A stretch of DNA of 19,047 nt, taken from Oscillospiraceae bacterium. Its GTDB lineage: Bacteria > Bacillota_A > Clostridia > Oscillospirales > CAG-272. Below, piece after piece: positions 14,161-19,047 of the stretch; the first letter of the stretch is position 1; every line of letters begins with the position of its first letter. The stretch covers positions 1 to 19,047 of the forward strand of contig SVSF01000024.1 in the NCBI GenBank assembly GCA_015064425.1, written 5' to 3'. The position numbers were made by a program, and so were the translations under genes. The notes beneath the pieces were generated by a model. That model had not been told where the DNA came from and ran no database searches. It saw only the letters and a list, made by a program, of their open reading frames with translations.

Positions 14161-15897
14161 TTAATAAATTCCGCGCTTTACGTAGCTTGTGTGAAGTATC
14201 TCGTGAGCCTTGTGGCTTCCGGGCTTGGTAAAGAACTCGTCATAGAGCTTCTTTACAGCGGAGTTTTCATGGGACTTTCTGAGATCCATCTTTGCATCAG
14301 CAGTATAGAGAACAGCTGCACGCTTTGCACGGAGGTCAACGTTCTCTCTAACGTCTGCAGGCTGTGTGGGCTGTCCGCCGCCGTTTACACAACCGCCGGG
14401 ACAAGCCATGATTTCGATAAAGTCGATCTTCTCGCCGTTCTTAACAGCATTGAGAAGTTCCTTAGCGTTCTTTGTTCCACTTGCAACAGCAACGTTAAGC
14501 TCAATATCGCCAAGCTTATAAGTTGCACGCTTAATACCCTGAGTTCCGCGAACATCGTTAAATTCAAGCTTTTCAAGGGGCTTGCCAAGAACAACTTCAG
14601 CAGCTGTTCTGAGAGCAGCTTCCATAACGCCACCGGTTGCACCAAAGATAGCGCCTGCACCTGAACCGATGTCGAAGGGCTGGTCAAATGTTTCGTCAGG
14701 AAGATTGTTGAAATCTATTCCTGCTCTTTCGATCATCCTGCCAAGCTCTCTTGTTGTGATAGCAACATCTACGTCGGGAACGCCTGCAGCACTCTGACCG
14801 TCACGCTGTACCTCAAACTTCTTAGCGGTACAAGGAATTACAGAAACAAAGAATATATCCTTGGGATCAAGTCCTGCCTTCTGTGCATAGTATGTCTTGT
14901 AAAGTGCACCGAACATCTGCTGAGGAGACTTGCAGGAAGAAAGGTTATCTGTAAATTCGGGGAAATAGTGCTCGCAGTATTTGATCCATCCAGGTGAGCA
15001 TGATGTGATAAGAGGAAGCTTTCCGCCGTTCTGGAGTCTGTCAAGGAACTCTGTTGCCTCTTCCATAATGGTAAGGTCAGCAGTAAGGTTCATATCATAT
15101 ACGCCGTCAAAACCAAGCTTCTTCATAGCTGCAACCATCTTACCCTCTACGTCTGTACCGGGCTCGTTGCCGAAGCATTCGCCGATAGTAGCACGTACGG
15201 AAGGAGCTGCACAGATAGCAACATGCTTCTTAGGATCTGCAATAGCAGCGCGTACCTTGTCTGTATCGTCTCTTTCATAAAGAGCGCCTACAGGACATGC
15301 TACGATACACTGGCCGCAGTTTACACAGGAAGTAGTACCGAGAAGTGTCTCGAAAGGAGAAGCGATGTGTGTGTCAAATCCTCTGTCGTTTGCGCCGATA
15401 ACGCCGATATCCTGAAGATTCTTACATGCAGCTACACAACGGCGACAAAGGATACACTTGTTGTTATTACGAACTATAGCAACGGAAGATTCGTCAATGT
15501 CGTACTTAGTCTTTTCGCCCGCATACTTGTTTTCGTCAACACCGTACTGATAGCAGAGCTTCTGAAGCTCACAGTTTGTGCTGCGTACGCAAGAGAGACA
15601 CTGTCTATCGTGGTTAGAGAGAAGTAGCTCGAGGTTGATCTTTCTCGCATTCATTACTCTGGGTGTATTTGTGAATACCTCCATACCTTCGTTTACAGGA
15701 TATACACAAGCAGCAACAAGAGATCTTGCTCTTGCAACTTCAACAACACACATACGGCATGCACCGATAGCGTTGATATCCTTAAGATGGCAGAGAGTGG
15801 GGATCTTGATGCCAACGGAGGCTGCAGCTTCGAGAATAGTCGTGCCGGCAGGAACCGTAACATCTAAGCCGTTTATTTTAAGATTTACATCAGCCAT
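14161..15897 (-). CDS. hndD: [FeFe] hydrogenase catalytic subunit (HndD/HydA type, group A)
   Basis: The 578-residue protein reduces protons to H2 at an H-cluster. From the N-terminus it has a plant-type [2Fe-2S] domain (Cys36, 47, 50, 64), a His-Cys3 [4Fe-4S] site (His96, Cys100, 103, 109), two ferredoxin-type [4Fe-4S] clusters (Cys148/151/154/158 and Cys191/194/197/201) and the H domain. H-domain motifs are L1 TSCSPGW (299-305), L2 IPCTAKKFE (Cys356) and L3 IMACPGGCVNGGGQP (Cys499, Cys503), followed by a C-terminal small-subunit-like tail. L1 differs from the textbook TSCCPxW: Ser301 replaces the second Cys. The order of genes places it with soluble trimeric/tetrameric NAD(P)-linked, often electron-bifurcating, hydrogenases. 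AAGGAGG precedes the ATG, 14 nt after the NuoF-like gene. Codon use is of the highly expressed type. The maturases HydE, HydF and HydG are not in the window. Confidence 0.93.
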   Translation of the reverse strand: MADVNLKINGLDVTVPAGTTILEAAASVGIKIPTLCHLKDINAIGACRMCVVEVARARSLVAACVYPVNEGMEVFTNTPRVMNARKINLELLLSNHDRQCLSCVRSTNCELQKLCYQYGVDENKYAGEKTKYDIDESSVAIVRNNNKCILCRRCVAACKNLQDIGVIGANDRGFDTHIASPFETLLGTTSCVNCGQCIVACPVGALYERDDTDKVRAAIADPKKHVAICAAPSVRATIGECFGNEPGTDVEGKMVAAMKKLGFDGVYDMNLTADLTIMEEATEFLDRLQNGGKLPLITSCSPGWIKYCEHYFPEFTDNLSSCKSPQQMFGALYKTYYAQKAGLDPKDIFFVSVIPCTAKKFEVQRDGQSAAGVPDVDVAITTRELGRMIERAGIDFNNLPDETFDQPFDIGSGAGAIFGATGGVMEAALRTAAEVVLGKPLEKLEFNDVRGTQGIKRATYKLGDIELNVAVASGTKNAKELLNAVKNGEKIDFIEIMACPGGCVNGGGQPTQPADVRENVDLRAKRAAVLYTADAKMDLRKSHENSAVKKLYDEFFTKPGSHKAHEILHTSYVKRGIY

Positions 15898-15911
15898 TTG
15901 TTTTTTCCTCC

Positions 15912-17717
15912 TTATTTCTTGATGATTGCGTTAAACTTACAATTGTCTACGCAAGCGCCGCACTTGATACACTTGGTCTGATCAATAACGTGAACAGCTT
16001 TGACCTGACCGGAGATAGCATCAACAGGGCAGTTTCTTGCACACTTCGTACAACCCTTACATGCATCGGTAATCTCAAATCTTACAAGCTTCTTACATAC
16101 GCCTGCAGGACACTTCTTGTCAACGATGTGTGCTATATACTCATCCCTGAAGTAACGGAGAGTGGAGAGAATGGGGTTGGGAGCAGTCTGTCCGAGACCG
16201 CAAAGTGCATTATCCTTTATATAGTAGCAAAGCTCTTCCATCTTGTCGAGATCTTCAAGAGTAGCAGTACCGCTTGTGATCTTGTCAAGCATTTCAAGAA
16301 GACGCTTGATACCTACACGGCAAGGTGTACATTTACCGCATGATTCATCAACGGTAAATTCAAGGAAGAATTTAGCAATGTCAACCATACAGCTGTCTTC
16401 GTCCATAACGATAAGTCCGCCGGAACCCATCATGGAACCGATAGCAAGAAGGTTTTCGTAATCGATCGGAACATCAAGATGTTCAGCAGGAATACATCCG
16501 CCGGAAGGACCACCGGTCTGTGCTGCTTTGAACTTCTTTCCGTTGGGGATACCTCCGCCGATCTCTTCGATGATCGTACGAAGCGTTGTTCCCATGGGAA
16601 CTTCTACGAGACCTGTATTTTCAATATTACCGCCGAGAGCAAATACCTTTGTTCCGGGGCTCTTTTCAGTACCCATGGATGTGAACCATTCGGGACCGTT
16701 AAGAATGATCTGTGCAACGTTAGCATATGTTTCAACGTTGTTAAGGATAGTGGGCTTTCCGAAGAGACCCTTAACTGCAGGGAAAGGAGGACGGGGATGA
16801 GGTTCGCCTCTGTTACCTTCGATAGAGGTCATAAGTGCTGTCTCTTCGCCGCAAACGAATGCGCCCGCGCCGAGACGGATATCAAGATTGAAGTTAAAGC
16901 CTGTACCGAAAATATTTTCGCCGAGCAATCCATATTCTCTTGCCTGCTCAATAGCAATAGAAAGACGCTTAACAGCAATAGGATACTCTGCTCTTACGTA
17001 AACGTAACCCTGGTCAGAACCGATAGCGTAAGCTGCAATAGCCATAGCTTCGATAAGTGCATGGGGATCGCCTTCGAGAACGGAACGGTCCATAAATGCT
17101 CCGGGGTCGCCTTCGTCAGCGTTACAGCAAACGTACTTCTTTTCGGAAACTGATTTCTTTGCAAACTCCCACTTCATACCCGTGGGGAAGCCTGCACCGC
17201 CTCTTCCGCGAAGCCCGGAAGCCTTGATTGTAGCAATAACGTCATCGGGAGTCATCTCTGTAAGAACCTTACCGAGAGCCTTATAACCGTCCATAGCTAT
17301 GTATTCATCGATCTTTTCCGGATTGATAACGCCGCAGTTACGAAGAGCAACACGGTGCTGTTTCTTATAGAACTGTGTTTCGCTGAGAGAATATACTGCA
17401 TCTTCAACAGCTTTGCTTGCTTCCTCGTTACCTGTATCCTTATAAACGAGTCTGTCAACTACACGACCCTTGAGGAGATGTTCTTCTACGATCTCGGGAA
17501 TATCCTCTTCCTTAACCATGCTGTAGAAGGTTCCGTCAGGATATACGATCATGATAGGTCCAAGTGCGCAAAGACCGAAGCATCCGGTCTGAACGACCTT
17601 GATTTCCTCTTCAAGACCAAATTTTTTAATTTCTTCTTCAAGTTTGCTTCTGAGAGCGGGACTTCCGGAGGATGTACAGCCGGTACCGCCGCAAACTAAT
17701 ACATGAGAACGAATCAT
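15912..17717 (-). CDS. hndC: NuoF-like NAD(P)H diaphorase subunit of the hydrogenase (HndC/HydB type)
   Basis: The 601-residue flavoprotein links NAD(P)H to the hydrogenase. Domains in order are an N-terminal thioredoxin-like [2Fe-2S] ferredoxin (Cys9, 14, 46, 50), the FMN/NADH-binding NuoF core (GRGGAGFPTG at 171-180, CNADEGDPGAFMDR at 198-211, GAGAFVCGEETAL at 283-295), the N3-type [4Fe-4S] site (Cys460, 463, 466 and Cys506), and a C-terminal two-cluster ferredoxin (Cys553/556/559/563 and Cys583/586/589/593). This added N- and C-terminal cluster set is the hallmark of HydB/HndC rather than respiratory NuoF. In bifurcating relatives this subunit carries the flavin that splits electrons between NAD+ and ferredoxin. 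Cofactor preference, NAD or NADP, cannot be told by eye. The gene starts 15 nt after the hndB-like gene, with AGGAGG upstream. Confidence 0.93.
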   Translation of the reverse strand: MIRSHVLVCGGTGCTSSGSPALRSKLEEEIKKFGLEEEIKVVQTGCFGLCALGPIMIVYPDGTFYSMVKEEDIPEIVEEHLLKGRVVDRLVYKDTGNEEASKAVEDAVYSLSETQFYKKQHRVALRNCGVINPEKIDEYIAMDGYKALGKVLTEMTPDDVIATIKASGLRGRGGAGFPTGMKWEFAKKSVSEKKYVCCNADEGDPGAFMDRSVLEGDPHALIEAMAIAAYAIGSDQGYVYVRAEYPIAVKRLSIAIEQAREYGLLGENIFGTGFNFNLDIRLGAGAFVCGEETALMTSIEGNRGEPHPRPPFPAVKGLFGKPTILNNVETYANVAQIILNGPEWFTSMGTEKSPGTKVFALGGNIENTGLVEVPMGTTLRTIIEEIGGGIPNGKKFKAAQTGGPSGGCIPAEHLDVPIDYENLLAIGSMMGSGGLIVMDEDSCMVDIAKFFLEFTVDESCGKCTPCRVGIKRLLEMLDKITSGTATLEDLDKMEELCYYIKDNALCGLGQTAPNPILSTLRYFRDEYIAHIVDKKCPAGVCKKLVRFEITDACKGCTKCARNCPVDAISGQVKAVHVIDQTKCIKCGACVDNCKFNAIIKK

Positions 17718-17732
17718 TCTTTTTCTTCCTCC

Positions 17733-18110
17733 TTATTTAGCATCTGTGTTACCGATAGTGAACTCGGAAACTACTTTGCCGCCCTTGATATGCTGTTCGA
17801 TAACACGCTTTGCTTTTTCTGCTGTCATCTTAACATAAGTAACCTTTTCGTTTCCTGCAGAGAATACTTCAACAACAGGCTCATACTGGCAGATGCCAAT
17901 GCATCCTGTCTGAGTTACTGTAACTGTCTCTGAAAGACCCTGCTTTTCAACCTCTTCTACAAGAGTGTTAAGAACGGGACGTGCGCCGGCAGAAATACCG
18001 CATGTTGCCATACCTACAACTATACGGGTATTATTTCCGCCTGCTTCTCTGATAGCTACCGTGCTTTTCATTTTTTGTCTGATGGCTTCAAGATCCGCTA
18101 AGCTTTTCAT
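17733..18110 (-). CDS. hndB: HndB-like (2Fe-2S) thioredoxin-fold ferredoxin
   Basis: This 125-residue protein is a thioredoxin-like [2Fe-2S] ferredoxin of the HndB type. An N-terminal helical segment (about 1-28) leads to a ferredoxin domain with Cys37 (MATCGISAGA) and the pair Cys70/Cys74 (TQTGCIGICQYEP). Only three cysteines are present. The position five residues after Cys37, where NuoE-type domains have another Cys, is Gly42 next to Ala41 and Ala43. The CGxxAGA form is, to my memory, common in HndB proteins, so cluster ligation may differ or the protein may be structural. GGAGG lies 8 nt before the ATG. It follows the GHKL ATPase gene by 45 nt and precedes the diaphorase gene by 15 nt. 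Confidence 0.88.
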   Translation of the reverse strand: MKSLADLEAIRQKMKSTVAIREAGGNNTRIVVGMATCGISAGARPVLNTLVEEVEKQGLSETVTVTQTGCIGICQYEPVVEVFSAGNEKVTYVKMTAEKAKRVIEQHIKGGKVVSEFTIGNTDAK

Positions 18111-18155
18111 AAATCTTTACCTCCGATTTATTTATTATTTTTTTGATTATCTTTA

Positions 18156-18707
18156 TTATGCGCTGTACTGCTCGTCAATGTAGTCCTTTATCCATCTGAG
18201 AACCTCATAAGAGCTCAAAGGAATATCTTCACCGAGTACCGCTTTTATCTCGCCTGTGCTGAGCTTTACCGTTTTGTTGGGCATCGTATGTTCAAAGATG
18301 TAGTCTATCTCAGGATTTCCCTGAATAAGAACTGCAATCGTTGAAGCCATATCCCCTACGGGCATACAGTCGATATTATTAGTATCAAAAGTAGCAGTAA
18401 GTCTTGTACCGTGGTCATCCTCATCCTCATCTTTGGAAAGGGACTCGAGTTTAAGTGCTCCCCCGGCCTGCTCACACGCAAGCTTGAGAAGAGGGATTCC
18501 CATGCCTACCGTTCTGGTCTTTCTTGTTGTAAAGAAAGGGTCGGTAGCCGATTCAAGGCTCTCCTTCGACATACCAATACCGTCATCTTCTATAATTACG
18601 GTAAGTATTCCCTTCTCGTCCTCATTTAAAAGGATCGAGATGTTTTTTGCTTCAGCTCTGACTGAATTTTTTGTAATATCAAGAATATTGAGCGAAAGCT
18701 CTTTCAT
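18156..18707 (-). CDS. GHKL-type ATP-binding protein (anti-sigma or kinase-like), hydrogenase-associated
   Basis: The 183-residue protein is a stand-alone GHKL (histidine kinase-like) ATPase domain: N box LDITKNSVRAEA (Asn14), G1 box EDDGIGM (about 43-49), TDPFFTTR, and G2 box GMGIPLLK (about 73-80). An acidic insert KDEDEDDHG lies near 96-104. There is no dimerisation/phosphoacceptor helix, sensor or membrane segment, so it is not a complete sensor kinase. It most resembles anti-sigma/serine kinase or histidine-kinase-fragment proteins found at the head of clostridial hydrogenase operons. A C-terminal extension (about 110-183) is unrecognised. The ATG overlaps the stop of the upstream PHP gene (ATGA at 18704-18707), implying coupled translation. 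A start 15 residues upstream (18752) would lie inside the PHP gene. A role in sensing redox or nucleotide state for the operon is inference. Confidence 0.85.
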   Translation of the reverse strand: MKELSLNILDITKNSVRAEAKNISILLNEDEKGILTVIIEDDGIGMSKESLESATDPFFTTRKTRTVGMGIPLLKLACEQAGGALKLESLSKDEDEDDHGTRLTATFDTNNIDCMPVGDMASTIAVLIQGNPEIDYIFEHTMPNKTVKLSTGEIKAVLGEDIPLSSYEVLRWIKDYIDEQYSA

Positions 18708-19047
18708 TTGCTTAAAACCTCCATAAGAGATCTTCGTACAGACGTTGCACATCTGTCTTCAATATCAAGACTGATAAAATTTTCCGCCTCGTTTATATCC
18801 CACAAATGATGGGCGTCCGAGCAAGACAGTCTAATACATTTCTCAAGTCCGTATTTTTCGATGCATTCGTCTGCCTTTTCTCTGTCGCGAACTTCAAAAG
18901 CACTGAACCCGTATTCCTTCGGTATTCCGCCAAGAATGGCAGCCATTCCGTTGGAGTTACGGTCAATGTGTGCGGGATACATTATTCCGCCTAAGCTCTT
19001 GCAAAGGTTCACGGCAGAATCTACATCAAGATCCGTAGCGTTGACCA
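18704..19047 (-). CDS. PHP-domain phosphoesterase, partial (start lies beyond the right edge)
   Basis: The last 113 codons of a reading frame enter from the right edge with no start of their own. The frame is open through 19047, and residues around the first in-window GTG continue as good protein sequence (ATDLDVDSAVNLCKSLGG). PHP-type metal motifs are visible: the MYPAHIDR histidine and SCSDAHHLWDI, the C-terminal metal-binding Asp-His pair. This matches TrpH-like PHP phosphoesterases; the N-terminal HxH motif should be outside. It is not closely similar to the PHP protein at 581-1549 in these motifs. Its stop overlaps the GHKL ATPase start. Its role next to a hydrogenase is not established; a nucleotide or phosphoester signal turnover is one possibility. 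Confidence 0.85.
   Translation of the reverse strand, partial: VNATDLDVDSAVNLCKSLGGIMYPAHIDRNSNGMAAILGGIPKEYGFSAFEVRDREKADECIEKYGLEKCIRLSCSDAHHLWDINEAENFISLDIEDRCATSVRRSLMEVLSK

Noticed and set aside
16479..17153. 224-codon plus-strand open frame
   Set aside because: It is antisense to the NuoF-like core. It is Cys-rich and Ser-rich as a mirror of biased codons, with no supporting signals.
1..19047. CRISPR array, tRNA, rRNA, prophage or toxin-antitoxin genes
   Set aside because: No regularly spaced repeats, cloverleaf, rRNA-like sequence, or integrase, capsid or toxin motifs were seen on either strand.

Overview
The window looks like chromosomal DNA from an anaerobic, low-to-moderate GC Gram-positive bacterium of the class Clostridia, probably a gut or rumen Oscillospirales/Christensenellales-type organism. 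The evidence is a fused ispH-rpsA gene behind cmk and plsC (a clostridial arrangement), a trimeric-type NAD(P)-linked [FeFe] hydrogenase operon, long-form HPF, lipoproteins with Thr/Glu-rich linkers, Gram-positive style AAGGAGG ribosome binding sites and near-consensus vegetative promoters. The genus cannot be named by eye.

Layout. Positions 1-448 hold no convincing gene but contain a 16-nt direct repeat, an AT-rich palindrome and a 45-bp palindromic element with IS3-like tips. A PHP-domain phosphoesterase (minus) is divergent from a lipoprotein metallophosphoesterase (plus), which has a strong promoter and an operator-like palindrome. Next come a ROK glucokinase (minus), divergent from NAD(P)H-hydrate dehydratase nnrD (plus); then hpf (minus) and asd (minus). 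From 7338 a plus-strand cluster runs rpiR-type regulator, BaiN/HI0933 flavoprotein, cmk, plsC, ispH-rpsA. Its spacings are 1, 20, -4 and 3 nt, and it ends at a terminator at 12821-12857. A second lipoprotein, an SGNH hydrolase, follows. Convergent to it and read leftward from the right edge is a hydrogenase operon: PHP protein (partial), GHKL ATPase, hndB-like ferredoxin, NuoF/HndC-like diaphorase, [FeFe] hydrogenase catalytic subunit.

How the genes work together. The hydrogenase operon would couple NAD(P)H, and perhaps reduced ferredoxin, to H2 formation during fermentation. The PHP and GHKL proteins, translationally coupled at its head, are candidate regulators of unknown function. The rpiR-to-rpsA cluster combines nucleotide, phospholipid and isoprenoid synthesis with ribosomal protein S1 under one strong promoter. 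Convergent gene pairs are separated by perfect-stem, probably bidirectional, terminators.

The best leads are the internal Shine-Dalgarno site at the ispH/rpsA junction, the hydrogenase operon's regulatory head with no NuoE/HndA-type subunit visible, the variant L1 motif of the hydrogenase, and the miniature palindrome at 331-375. I found no phage, CRISPR array, rRNA, tRNA or intact insertion sequence. Most of the window is housekeeping, and I cannot claim a wholly new system.
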